This document shows, piece by piece, positions 1 through 7,822 of a stretch of DNA of 64,000 nt (the stretch's first letter is position 1; each line of letters opens with the position of its first letter). The notes beneath the pieces were generated by a model. The model was given only the letters and a program-made list of their open reading frames with translations, was not told where the DNA came from and made no database searches. Source of the stretch: Rhizobium sp. CC-YZS058 (GTDB taxonomy: Bacteria > Pseudomonadota > Alphaproteobacteria > Rhizobiales > Rhizobiaceae); NCBI RefSeq assembly GCF_034720595.1, contig NZ_JAYESJ010000001.1, forward strand, positions 956,001 to 1,020,000. Direction: 5' to 3'. The position numbers and the translations under genes were made by a program.

Positions 1-136
1 ATCCGATGGTCGTGCCGGCCCGCGCCGCGGTGTCGCGCTCGAACGGGGCGTTGAGGAAGACGACGGCGGCATACCAGACGAGTACCAGCGCGGCGAGGAC
101 GGTGAGGACGGGGAGAAGTTTTTCGCGGATGGTCAT
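1..136 (-). CDS. ABC transporter permease, N-terminal fragment
   Basis: Only the first 45 codons are inside the window; the gene continues beyond position 1. The visible protein starts MTIREKLLPVLTVLAALVLV and continues into one clear transmembrane segment, as expected for a NitT/TauT-like (BPD type) permease N-terminus. It follows the ABC ATPase gene on the same strand, separated by a 375-bp gap full of REP-like repeats. By position it should be the membrane partner of that ATPase and carry a pyrimidine or hydantoin-type substrate, which is inference from the dihydropyrimidinase next door. The ATG at 134-136 is the first start in frame. Confidence 0.7.
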   Translation of the reverse strand, partial: MTIREKLLPVLTVLAALVLVWYAAVVFLNAPFERDTAARAGTTIG

Positions 137-173
137 GGCGCCACTCCCATCTGCCAGCCACTGCCACCCAAAA

Positions 174-219
174 CCCCCTCTGGCCTGCCGGCCATCTCCC
201 CCACAAGGGGGGAGAGACC
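174..219 (-). repeat. REP/RIME-like palindromic repeat, copy 1
   Basis: A 46-bp element with two hairpins: a GGCC-TGCC-GGCC hairpin and a C-run/G-run hairpin (CTCCCCC...GGGGGAG). Two further copies in the opposite orientation lie at 313 and 448, and a diverged copy at 21304. The structure resembles rhizobial intergenic palindromic repeats. The rest of the 137-511 gap shows no gene. Confidence 0.8.
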
Positions 220-312
220 GTGTGGCACGCGCTCGCTTCCTATCGACAGGCAGCGAATAAGCGACGTGTCTGCGTAGGAAAACGAAAATGGGATCCGAGC
301 GGCCCGCCCCAT

Positions 313-358
313 GGTCTCTCCCCCCTTGTGGGGGAGATGGCCGGCAGGCCAGAGGGGG
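313..358 (+). repeat. REP/RIME-like palindromic repeat, copy 2
   Basis: Inverted relative to the copy at 174 and almost identical to the copy at 448. About 11 extra bases upstream (CCCGCCCCAT) are also shared with the 448 copy, so these two look like a recent duplication of a slightly longer unit. Confidence 0.8.
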
Positions 359-447
359 ACATGGCCACACAGCAATTGGTCGCTTCTCAAGTCAGTACGC
401 TGCGCAATCTCTTGACGTGGACGAGAGGTACGATCGACCCGCCCCAT

Positions 448-493
448 GGTCTCTCCCCCCTTGTGGGGGAGATGGCCGGCAGGCCAGAGGGGA
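448..493 (+). repeat. REP/RIME-like palindromic repeat, copy 3
   Basis: Same orientation as copy 2 and spaced 135 bp from it. It lies just downstream of the stop of the ABC ATPase gene (minus strand, 512), where it could fold in the intercistronic mRNA and affect stability of the ATPase-permease transcript (inference). Confidence 0.8.
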
Positions 494-511
494 GTTTCCG
501 CCATCGACAGC

Positions 512-1339
512 TCACTCCTCATAGCTGTGCCCCGCCCGAAGCCCATCGCGGACCCGGCTGGCGATTTCGAGGAATTCAGGGGTTTCGCGGATGTCGAGGG
601 GGCGCTCGCGGGGAAGGGTGGAGTCGATGATGTCCGTCACCCGTCCGGGGCGCGGGCTCATCACCACGATCTTGGTGGAGAGATAGACGGCCTCGGGAAT
701 GGAATGGGTGACGAAGCAGATGGTCTTTTCCGTCCGGTCCCACAAGCTGAGAAGCTGCTCGTTCAGATGATCGCGGACGATTTCGTCCAGCGCGCCGAAG
801 GGCTCGTCCATCAGCAGGAGGTCGGCATCGAAGGCGAGCGCGCGGGCGATCGAGGCGCGCTGCTGCATGCCGCCGGAGAGCTGCCAGGGATATTTCTTGC
901 CGAAACCGGTGAGGTTGACGAGGTCAAGGGTCCGCGCGATGCGGGCCCGCTTCTCCGCCTCAGGATAGCCCATGATCTCGAGCGGCAGGGCGATGTTCTT
1001 CTCGATGGTGCGCCAGGGATAGAGCCCTGCCGCCTGGAACACATAGCCGTAGGAGCGGTTGCGCCGGGCGTCTTCCGGCGAGGTGCCATTGACGGTGATG
1101 GTGCCGGACGTCGCCTTCTCGAGATCGGCGATGACGCGCATGAACGTCGTCTTGCCGCAGCCGGACGGGCCGATGAAGGAAACGAAGTCGCCCTTGCGGA
1201 TATCGAGCGTGACGCCGGTCAGCGCGGTGACGGGCCCGTCATTGGTCTTGAAGACAAGGCCGAGGTCGCGCGCGGAGACGACGGAGGCAGGCGAGGCGGT
1301 GGAAACAGGCCCTTCGGCAGCAGGCGACATTACCGACAT
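512..1339 (-). CDS. ABC transporter ATP-binding protein (NitT/TauT/SsuB-like)
   Basis: A 275-residue single ATPase. Visible motifs are Walker A GPSGCGKTT, signature LSGGMQQRASIARAL, Walker B LLLMDEPFGALD and the H-loop FVTHSIPEA. The LSGGM and THS variants are typical of the nitrate/taurine/hydantoin branch of importers. Its start overlaps the 3' end of the small upstream gene by about 10 bp, so it belongs to the hyuC-hydA operon. The probable role is powering uptake of a pyrimidine or hydantoin-like compound, inferred from context. A second ATG three codons further in (MSPAAEG) is an alternative start. A substrate-binding protein is not inside the window. Confidence 0.85.
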   Translation of the reverse strand: MSVMSPAAEGPVSTASPASVVSARDLGLVFKTNDGPVTALTGVTLDIRKGDFVSFIGPSGCGKTTFMRVIADLEKATSGTITVNGTSPEDARRNRSYGYVFQAAGLYPWRTIEKNIALPLEIMGYPEAEKRARIARTLDLVNLTGFGKKYPWQLSGGMQQRASIARALAFDADLLLMDEPFGALDEIVRDHLNEQLLSLWDRTEKTICFVTHSIPEAVYLSTKIVVMSPRPGRVTDIIDSTLPRERPLDIRETPEFLEIASRVRDGLRAGHSYEE

Positions 1340-1692
1340 TTGGCGAGCGGACCCCTTGTGTTGCCGTCCGCGAAGCGGACGATGTAGGACGTCTTGGATT
1401 TCTCGAGGCTCACCATTTCACCGCTCCCCGTTCCGCCTTTGCCTTCGCAGCGCAGCCGGATCGAGAAGCCCTTGGCTGTCTTCTTCGCGGCGCTTTGAAA
1501 CGCGCAGGAGGAGGCAGCGGTGGTGATGCCGTGGTCGTTGCGCCGGAAGAATGCGTCCGCGCCGTGTGCTTCCCCGGTCCCTGCGTACCGACAGCCCTCC
1601 GCGTTGCCATAGGCTGCGTCGAGGACGGCGGGCGAGGCGACCGCCGCGTCGACGACGCAGCCGCAGGCAAGGAGGAGGGCGAGCAGGGTCAT
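1330..1692 (-). CDS. small exported protein of unknown function
   Basis: A 120-residue protein starting MTLLALLLACGCVVDAAVAS, which reads as a short signal peptide with Cys at 10 and 12. Three or four further Cys (about 34, 62, 82 and 119) suggest an oxidised periplasmic protein. I do not recognise a family. It starts 5 bp after the dihydropyrimidinase stop and overlaps the ABC ATPase start by about 10 bp, so it is translationally embedded in the pyrimidine operon. A role in the periplasm alongside the transporter is possible but unproven. The remaining open frame upstream of this ATG runs antisense-like inside hydA in another frame and was discarded. Confidence 0.65.
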   Translation of the reverse strand: MTLLALLLACGCVVDAAVASPAVLDAAYGNAEGCRYAGTGEAHGADAFFRRNDHGITTAASSCAFQSAAKKTAKGFSIRLRCEGKGGTGSGEMVSLEKSKTSYIVRFADGNTRGPLAKCR

Positions 1693-1697
1693 CCGGC

Positions 1698-3152
1698 TCA
1701 GACCCCGCTGGCCGGAATGCCGCTGCGGGTCACCTTGCGCGGCGCGGAAATCTCCTTCCAGGTGGAAAGCGCCTTGGCGACCGGGGTGACGGGCGGGCGC
1801 TTGACGAAGGCGCCATGGCCCTCGCGGGTCTTCACCGTGTCCTCCTCGATCGCCACCACACCGCGCGTCAGCGTGAAGCGCGGCAGGCCGGTGACGACCT
1901 TTCCCTCGAAGACATTGTAGTCGATCGCCGATTGCTGGGTGGCGGCGGCAATGGTCTTGGAGCGGTTCGGATCCCAGACGACCAGGTCGGCATCGGCGCC
2001 GACGAGGATCGCGCCCTTCTTCGGATAGATGTTGAGGATCTTGGCGATATTGGTGGAGGTGACGGCCACGAACTCGTTCATGGTGATGCGCCCGGTCGCG
2101 ACGCCATGGGTCCAGAGCATGGGCATGCGATCCTCGAGCCCGCCCGTGCCGTTCGGAATCTTGCGGAAATCGCCGAGGCCGAAGCGCTTCTGCTCGGTGG
2201 TGAAGGCGCAGTGGTCGGTCGCCACCACCTGCAGCGAGCCGGAGGCAAGGCCGGCCCACAGGCTGTCCTGGTGCGTCTTGTTGCGGAAGGGCGGCGACAT
2301 GACGCGGCGCGCGGCATGGTCCCAGTCGGGGTTCGAATATTCGCTGTCGTCCAGAGTCAGGTGCTGGATCAGCGGCTCGCCATAGACGCGCATGCCCTTC
2401 TGCCGGGCGCGGCGGATGGCCTCGTGCGCCTGTTCGCAGGAGGTATGGACGATATAGACCGGGCAACCCGCCATGTCGGCGATCATGATCGCCCGGTTCG
2501 TCGCTTCGCCCTCCACCTCCGGCGGGCGCGAATAGGCATGCGCCTCCGGCCCGTCATTGCCCTCGGCCATCAGCTTGGCCTGCATCTGCGCCACCACATC
2601 GCCATTTTCGGCATGGACGAGCGGCAGCGCGCCGAGCTCGGCACAGCGCTGGAAGGAGGAGAACATCTCGTCGTCATCCACCATCAGCGCGCCCTTATAG
2701 GCCATGAAATGCTTGAAGGTGTTGATGCCCTTGTCGCGGACGATCGTCTCCATCTCGTTGAAGACCTGCTCGCCCCACCAGGTGATCGCCATGTGGAAGG
2801 AATAGTCGCAGGTGGCGCGCGAGGTCTTGTTGTCCCACATGGTCAGGGCGTCCAGCATGGACTGGCCGGGATTGGGAAGCGCGAAGTCCACCACCATGGT
2901 GGTGCCGCCCGCGAGCGCCGCCCGCGTTCCGCTCTCGAAATCGTCGGAGGAATAGGTGCCCATGAAGGGCATCTCCAGATGGGTATGCGGATCGATGCCG
3001 CCGGGCATGACATAGCAGCCGGTCGCATCCAGTTCGTCGCCGCCCGAAAGGTTCGGCCCGATCTCGGCGATAACCCCGTTCTCGATGCGCAGATCCGCCT
3101 TGTAGGTCAGGTCCGCGGTGACGATGGTGCCGTTCTTGATGATGGTGGTCAT
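1698..3152 (-). CDS. hydA: dihydropyrimidinase / D-hydantoinase
   Basis: A 484-residue cyclic amidohydrolase that opens the 5,6-dihydropyrimidine ring to N-carbamoyl-beta-alanine, the second step of reductive pyrimidine breakdown. Visible signatures are the metal-binding GGIDPHTHLEMPF near residue 55, the carboxylated-lysine region FKHFMAYKGA near 150, VHAENGD near 180, HTSCEQ near 235 and the catalytic ATDHCAF near 315. Length fits the family. Its ribosome binding site GGAGAG overlaps the stop codon of the upstream mazF gene, so translation is probably coupled. Upstream preTA supplies dihydrouracil/dihydrothymine and hyuC consumes the product. Confidence 0.95.
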   Translation of the reverse strand: MTTIIKNGTIVTADLTYKADLRIENGVIAEIGPNLSGGDELDATGCYVMPGGIDPHTHLEMPFMGTYSSDDFESGTRAALAGGTTMVVDFALPNPGQSMLDALTMWDNKTSRATCDYSFHMAITWWGEQVFNEMETIVRDKGINTFKHFMAYKGALMVDDDEMFSSFQRCAELGALPLVHAENGDVVAQMQAKLMAEGNDGPEAHAYSRPPEVEGEATNRAIMIADMAGCPVYIVHTSCEQAHEAIRRARQKGMRVYGEPLIQHLTLDDSEYSNPDWDHAARRVMSPPFRNKTHQDSLWAGLASGSLQVVATDHCAFTTEQKRFGLGDFRKIPNGTGGLEDRMPMLWTHGVATGRITMNEFVAVTSTNIAKILNIYPKKGAILVGADADLVVWDPNRSKTIAAATQQSAIDYNVFEGKVVTGLPRFTLTRGVVAIEEDTVKTREGHGAFVKRPPVTPVAKALSTWKEISAPRKVTRSGIPASGV

Positions 3153-3160
3153 TGGCTCTC

Positions 3161-3526
3161 CTATCTTCCCGCTGCCAGCAGGGGCAGGATGGTTCGATGC
3201 AATCCTGTAATGGTGATGAGAGCGGTTTCCAGCCGCTGCATGTCCTCGTCGCTCAACCTGCCGATCACCTGTCGGATGGCGGCCTTGCGCAGATGGGTGA
3301 TCTTGTCGACCATGATCTGCGATGTCACTTCCAGACCGTTACCGGCCGTGGGTTCGATCGTCGGCCGAAAGCTCGGCGCGTCCGCAAGGGAGGACGTGAA
3401 GGCGCACAGGATCAGGCTTTCATGGGCCTCGATGAATTCGTCCGCATGGAGGATGACGGCCGGGCGCGGCTTCTTGAGATCGCCCTGAAAGGCTGCTGTC
3501 ACCATGTCGCCGCGCTTGGGTCTCAC
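3161..3526 (-). CDS. mazF: MazF/PemK-family endoribonuclease toxin
   Basis: A 121-residue protein with the MazF opening PKRGDMVTAAFQGDLKKPRP followed by AVILHADEF, the fold that cuts mRNA as a dimer. I chose the GTG at 3526 because its GTGA overlaps the TGA of the antitoxin gene; an ATG sits seven codons inside. The gene ends 8 bp before hydA and its stop codon lies in the hydA ribosome binding site. Finding a toxin gene inside a catabolic operon is unusual. Activity is inferred from family membership only. Confidence 0.85.
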   Translation of the reverse strand: MRPKRGDMVTAAFQGDLKKPRPAVILHADEFIEAHESLILCAFTSSLADAPSFRPTIEPTAGNGLEVTSQIMVDKITHLRKAAIRQVIGRLSDEDMQRLETALITITGLHRTILPLLAAGR

Positions 3527-3735
3527 GCTTGGTCCCAATCCTCATACGCATCCTCGCCAAGGAGATCGGTCAGCCCCTCGCGTCGGTCCGCTTCGACGGA
3601 GGATCGCGCCTGACGGGCCGCTTCTGCGCGGTAGCTGGCGCTCGAAAAATCCGGCACCCAGACCTCCACCGGCCGATAGCCCTGGCGCAGGAGTTCGGCG
3701 CGCTCATCCGGGGAAAGCTCTCTCGGTCGTCCCAT
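3523..3735 (-). CDS. mazE: MazE-like antitoxin (DUF3018 type)
   Basis: A 70-residue protein with the pattern GYRPVEVWVPD and an acidic C-terminus (LLGEDAYEDWDQA), typical of the short MazE-like partners found before MazF in proteobacteria. It starts at an ATG with a GGAGGGCAGAGC ribosome site, 34 bp after the hyuC stop, and overlaps the toxin start by four bases. It should neutralise the toxin by direct binding and may autoregulate, but no separate promoter is obvious in the 34-bp gap. Confidence 0.82.
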   Translation of the reverse strand: MGRPRELSPDERAELLRQGYRPVEVWVPDFSSASYRAEAARQARSSVEADRREGLTDLLGEDAYEDWDQA

Positions 3736-3769
3736 GCTCTGCCCTCCGTCTCGTGCCGCCGCTGTCAGC

Positions 3770-5020
3770 CTACTCCACGATCTCCGCCGTCTCCACCACG
3801 GCGTGGAAGAGAACGTCGCAGCCGGCGCTGGCCCATTCCTTGGAAATTTCCTCGGCCTCGTTGTGGGAGACCCCGCCGACGCAGGGGCACATGATCATGG
3901 TGGAGGGGGCAACGCGCGCGGTCCAGCAGGCATCGTGCCCGGCGCCGGAAACGATGTCGCGATGGGAGAGGCCGAGCTTCTCGGCCGAACGGCGCACACG
4001 GTCCACCAGCGTCGGATCGAACGTGACCGGATCGAAATGCCCGACCGGCTCGACCGAACAGCCGACACCGAGATCGGCACAGATGGCCGCGGCTTCGCGT
4101 TCGATCCGGGCGCGCATCGCGTCAAGCTTTGCCTGCTCCGGCGAGCGGATGTCGACGGTGAAGACAACGGTGCCGGGCAGGACATTGCGGGAATTGGGCG
4201 ACACGAAGATCTGCCCGACCCCGCCGACCGCATTGGGCTGGCTCTCCATGGCCACGGTCTGAACCATCTCGAGGATACGGGCCATGGCGAGCCCGGCGTT
4301 GACGCGCAGCGTCATCGGTGTGGAGCCGGTATGGGCCTCGCGGCCGGTCAGCGTGAATTCCAGCCACCAGAGGCCCTGACCATGCGTCACGACGCCGATC
4401 GCCGTGTTCTCTGCCTCCAGAATCGGCCCCTGCTCGATATGATATTCGAAATAGGCGTGCATCTTGCGCGCGCCCACCTCTTCCTCGCCCCGCCAGCCGA
4501 TGCGCTCCAGCTCCTCGCCGTAGGTCTTGCCGTCTGGATCGCGGCGGCCATAGGCCCAGTCGAGCGTGTGGATGCCGGCGAAGACGCCGGAGGCCAGCAT
4601 GGCCGGCGCGAAGCGCGCGCCTTCTTCATTGGCCCAGTTGGTGACGACGATCGGATGGCGGGTGCGCAGACCGAGATCGTTCATCGAGCGCACGACTTCG
4701 AGCCCCGCCAGAACGCCGAGCACGCCGTCATATTTGCCGCCGGTCGGCTGTGTGTCCAGGTGCGAGCCGACGTAGACGGGTAGGGCATCGGGATCGGTGC
4801 CGGGGCGGGTGGCGAACATCGTGCCCATGGCATCGACGCCCATGGAAAGCCCGGCCGCATCGCACCAGGATTGGAACAGGCGGCGCCCCTCGGCATCGGC
4901 GTCGGTCAGCGTCTGGCGATTGTTGCCGCCGGCGATGCCGGGACCGATCTTCGCCATCTCCATCAACGAGTCCCAGAGCCTGTCGCCATTGATGCGCAGG
5001 TTTTCGCCGGGTGCGGCCAT
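3770..5020 (-). CDS. hyuC: Zn-dependent N-carbamoyl-amino-acid amidohydrolase (beta-ureidopropionase type)
   Basis: A 416-residue M20-family enzyme of the hydantoinase/carbamoylase group. It splits N-carbamoyl-beta-alanine (or N-carbamoyl amino acids) to the amino acid, CO2 and ammonia, the third step of reductive pyrimidine catabolism. Metal and active-site regions seen are YVGSHLDTQPTGGKYDGV, NWANEEGARFAP, YFEYHIEQGP and the C-terminal SGAGHDACW. It is the first gene of the minus-strand operon. The promoter region faces a TetR regulator gene and carries a RutR-like inverted repeat. Beta-ureidopropionase and carbamoylase activities cannot be separated by eye. Confidence 0.9.
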   Translation of the reverse strand: MAAPGENLRINGDRLWDSLMEMAKIGPGIAGGNNRQTLTDADAEGRRLFQSWCDAAGLSMGVDAMGTMFATRPGTDPDALPVYVGSHLDTQPTGGKYDGVLGVLAGLEVVRSMNDLGLRTRHPIVVTNWANEEGARFAPAMLASGVFAGIHTLDWAYGRRDPDGKTYGEELERIGWRGEEEVGARKMHAYFEYHIEQGPILEAENTAIGVVTHGQGLWWLEFTLTGREAHTGSTPMTLRVNAGLAMARILEMVQTVAMESQPNAVGGVGQIFVSPNSRNVLPGTVVFTVDIRSPEQAKLDAMRARIEREAAAICADLGVGCSVEPVGHFDPVTFDPTLVDRVRRSAEKLGLSHRDIVSGAGHDACWTARVAPSTMIMCPCVGGVSHNEAEEISKEWASAGCDVLFHAVVETAEIVE

Positions 5021-5207
5021 GCGTGGTGCCCTCTCAGTTCAAGACGCGCTCAGCCGGACGCGAGCAGCCTCTTTCCAATATCTTTCGGCCGACGGCAGCC
5101 TCTTTGGAAGGCGCGTCATCGTCCTGTTCCCACCGGTCAATTCGGGGCTCGTTTTTTCTTTCGCCCTCGCGATCCGCCGTTGCCTTCGGTAAGGAACTGG
5201 CTGATAA

Positions 5208-5225
5208 TTTGACCGGTTGGTAAAC
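5208..5225. promoter_or_regulatory. RutR-like operator between hyuC and its TetR regulator
   Basis: The sequence TTTGACCGGTTGGTAAAC reads as TTGACC-N4-GGTAAA, an imperfect inverted repeat close to the published RutR palindrome (TTGACCANNTGGTCAA). It lies between divergent hyuC and the RutR-like gene. A related repeat (TTTATC-N4-GGTAAA) precedes preT at 12644. Binding is inference. Confidence 0.5.
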
Positions 5226-5315
5226 GTTACAACTTCCGAAGCGACACTCAAGACGGATTCGAAAAAAACGGACAGATTTCTTGAAGGCCGGTTCAGGGCG
5301 AGAGGGCGGGGGTCC

Positions 5316-5969
5316 ATGGCACTACCTCGGGCAGCGAAAACGCAGCGCCGCACACGCATCCAGGAAGAGAAGGAGGAGCTGATCCTCGAAGCCGCGCTGG
5401 ATGTCTTCTCCGCCCATGGGTTCCGCGGCAGCACGATCGACCAGATCGCCGAGGTGGCCGGCATGTCGAAGCCCAATCTGCTCTATTATTTCCGCACCAA
5501 GGAGGCCATGCATCGGGCGCTGATCGAGCGCGTGCTCGACAGCTGGCTCGATCCCCTGCGCGAGTTCGATTCGGAGGGCAATCCGGAAACGGAGATCCGC
5601 AGCTATATTCGCCGCAAGCTGGAAATGGCGCGCGACTTCCCGCGTGAAAGCCGTCTCTTCGCCAATGAGGTGCTGCAGGGGGCGCCGCGCATCGAGGACC
5701 AGTTGAAAGGGCCCCTGAAGACGCTGGTGGACGAAAAGGCGGAGGTCATCCGCGCCTGGATCAAGGCCGGCAAGATCGCCAAATGCGATCCCTACCATCT
5801 CATCTTCGCCATCTGGGCCACGACCCAGCATTATGCCGATTTCGACGTCCAGGTTCAGGCGGTGCTCGGGCCCCGGCGCTCCGGCGAAGGCCGCTTCGAC
5901 GATGCCGCCCGGTTCCTCGAACAGATCTTCACCCGTGGTCTTTCCTTGGATCCCGTGCCGAAGCCGTGA
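5316..5969 (+). CDS. TetR-family regulator, RutR-like
   Basis: A 217-residue repressor-type protein. The N-terminal helix-turn-helix is clear (ILEAALDVFSAHGFRGSTID, then IAEVAGMSKPNLLYYFRTKE) and is followed by the YcdC/RutR-like C-terminal domain (RDFPRESRLFANEVLQGAP). I start it at the ATG at 5316, preceded by a GAGAGGGCGGGGG stretch; the frame extends further upstream but would cross the operator. RutR in Escherichia coli senses uracil, and this protein stands divergent to dihydropyrimidine genes, so pyrimidine-responsive control of hyuC-hydA and preTA is the best inference. Confidence 0.88.
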   Translation: MALPRAAKTQRRTRIQEEKEELILEAALDVFSAHGFRGSTIDQIAEVAGMSKPNLLYYFRTKEAMHRALIERVLDSWLDPLREFDSEGNPETEIRSYIRRKLEMARDFPRESRLFANEVLQGAPRIEDQLKGPLKTLVDEKAEVIRAWIKAGKIAKCDPYHLIFAIWATTQHYADFDVQVQAVLGPRRSGEGRFDDAARFLEQIFTRGLSLDPVPKP

Positions 5970-6020
5970 CGGGTTCGGGGCCTCAATCGTCTGTGACGCG
6001 GTTCCGGGCACACGTTTTGG

Positions 6021-7700
6021 TCAGGCCGTCTCGCGATGGGCCGCGCGACGGCGGGCGGCGACGATCAGGGGTTCGAGATCCGAGGCCTTTTCGATGATCA
6101 GGGTTTCGAGCGTGCCCGAGCGGCCGCGGATGGCGATGTCGTAGCTCGGCCAGTCCTGGATCGCCAGGCCGGCAAGGCGCACGGTTTCGGCCGATACGGC
6201 GAGCTGGGCATCATATTCCTTGGCGAACCCCTCCAGCCGGCTCGCGGCATTGATCGTGTCGCCCACGGCGGTGAGCGAGGAGGCGCGACCATAGCCGATC
6301 TGCCCGATGATGGCCGTGCCGGCATGCATGCCCATGGCGATCCGTAAGGGCCGGTCGAGCTCGGTCGTGAAGGTCTGGTTGAGGACCTCCACGCGTCGGG
6401 CAATCCGCGTCGTGGCGACCAGCGCTTCCGAACAGGCCTGCTCGATGTCGCTGGCAAGGCCGAAAATCGCCAAGACGCCATCGCCGATGAATTTGTCGAT
6501 CACCCCGCCGGCGCTTTCCACCGCCTCGCCGATCGTTTCGAAATAGCGGTTGAGCAGAAACACCGTGTCGAAGGGCAGCTGCTGCTGCGACATGCGGGTG
6601 AAGTCGCGCAGATCGCAGAAGAGCACGGCGATGGGGCGCTCGCGGCCGGCGGCTTCCTCCTCGGTCGTCTGCTGGCGGATTCCGACGGCTTCGCCGGCCA
6701 GGACGGGGGCGATGGAGAGGTCATGGTTCGGCCGCATCTGGCAGCCGAGCCGCACATCCGCGGGCGCCTTGATCCGGGCGAGCGTGGCGCGCTCGCCGGC
6801 CTCGGGCGGCGGCTGGCCATCCAGCCCATCGGTGATGCGCACGCGGCAGGTGGAGCAGCGCCCGCGGCCGCCGCAGACCGCCACATGCGGGATCCCGGCC
6901 GAGCGGCTGGCCTCGAGCAGCGAAAACCCGCGTGCGACCGAGATGCTGCGCCCATCCGGATAGCGGATTCGGATGCGCCCGTTCACCGGCCAGGCGCGCG
7001 CCACCAGCACCGCGCCGATGGCAAGCGCCAGAAACAGCCGCAGCCCTTCCCGGATTTCGGCAAGCAATGCCGGGTCGGTGCGCCCCTTCATGAACCAGGC
7101 GACGGAGGGGCTGGAGGGCGGCAGGCTGCGTGCCGCGATCGCAAAGCCGAGCCAGGCGAGCAGAGGAAGCAGAAGCGCCAGCGTGAACAGCGGAAAGACG
7201 GCACGCGGATACCAGTCGCGGCCGCGGATCCAGAACCAGATCCCGAGGCAGCCATGCAGCCAAGCGACGATCAAAGCCAGGGTCTGGCTGGTGATGTTGC
7301 CCCAGCGGCTCCAGAGCGTCGGCAGGATATCATAGTAGCTCGCGGAATAGCCGGAGAGCATCCAGTCGATCCGCGTTCCCGTGACATGGGTGATGAGCAG
7401 GAAGGGAAGCGTCAGGCCCAGGATGATCTTCGCCGCTTCCTTGACCGGCATGCGCAGGGTCTGTCGCCGATAGAGGGATTCCAGCGCCATGACGAAGTGC
7501 ACCATCAGCGCGCCGTAAAGCGCGATCGTGCCCGGCACGGTGCGCCAGATCAGGTTGAAGAGCGCGCGCCCCCACTCCATGGCATCGACCGAAATCAGGC
7601 CGAGCGTGTGGTTGAGGAGATGGGTGAGAACGAAAAAGCCGAGGAAAAGGCCGCTCCAGAGGTGCAGCCGCTTGCGGATCAAGGTCGGGTCGAAGGGCAC
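6021..7700 (-). CDS. cyaC: CyaC-type redox-regulated class III adenylate cyclase
   Basis: A 559-residue, three-part protein. Residues 1-240 form about six membrane helices rich in histidines (H13, H27, H31 and others in MVHF, THVTG, WLHG), like a di-heme cytochrome b anchor. Next is a 2Fe-2S ferredoxin domain with C-x5-C-x2-C (CGGRGRCSTC) and a later Cys in RLGCQM. The C-terminal cyclase domain has metal-binding VLFCDLRDFT and GDGVLAIFG plus GMHAGTAIIGQIG. This architecture matches Sinorhizobium meliloti CyaC, where the membrane anchor reports the quinone redox state. It starts at GTG 7700. It makes cAMP from ATP at the inner membrane; its targets here are unknown. Confidence 0.88.
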   Translation of the reverse strand: MPFDPTLIRKRLHLWSGLFLGFFVLTHLLNHTLGLISVDAMEWGRALFNLIWRTVPGTIALYGALMVHFVMALESLYRRQTLRMPVKEAAKIILGLTLPFLLITHVTGTRIDWMLSGYSASYYDILPTLWSRWGNITSQTLALIVAWLHGCLGIWFWIRGRDWYPRAVFPLFTLALLLPLLAWLGFAIAARSLPPSSPSVAWFMKGRTDPALLAEIREGLRLFLALAIGAVLVARAWPVNGRIRIRYPDGRSISVARGFSLLEASRSAGIPHVAVCGGRGRCSTCRVRITDGLDGQPPPEAGERATLARIKAPADVRLGCQMRPNHDLSIAPVLAGEAVGIRQQTTEEEAAGRERPIAVLFCDLRDFTRMSQQQLPFDTVFLLNRYFETIGEAVESAGGVIDKFIGDGVLAIFGLASDIEQACSEALVATTRIARRVEVLNQTFTTELDRPLRIAMGMHAGTAIIGQIGYGRASSLTAVGDTINAASRLEGFAKEYDAQLAVSAETVRLAGLAIQDWPSYDIAIRGRSGTLETLIIEKASDLEPLIVAARRRAAHRETA

Positions 7701-7822
7701 TCGCCGGCGCGCTCCCTTGTCGCCATTGCCTCATAGCGTCTTATCGGCTGTTTCCCGCGTGTCGGCAATGCACGTTTTTGCGCGATCCCGTCATCGCTCT
7801 CGCCCGCCGCGGCCTCGGCCCG

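Noticed and set aside
174..493. Repeats spaced along a short stretch, considered as a CRISPR array
   Set aside because: Only three copies, in mixed orientation, with unequal spacing and no cas genes. They are double-hairpin REP-like elements.
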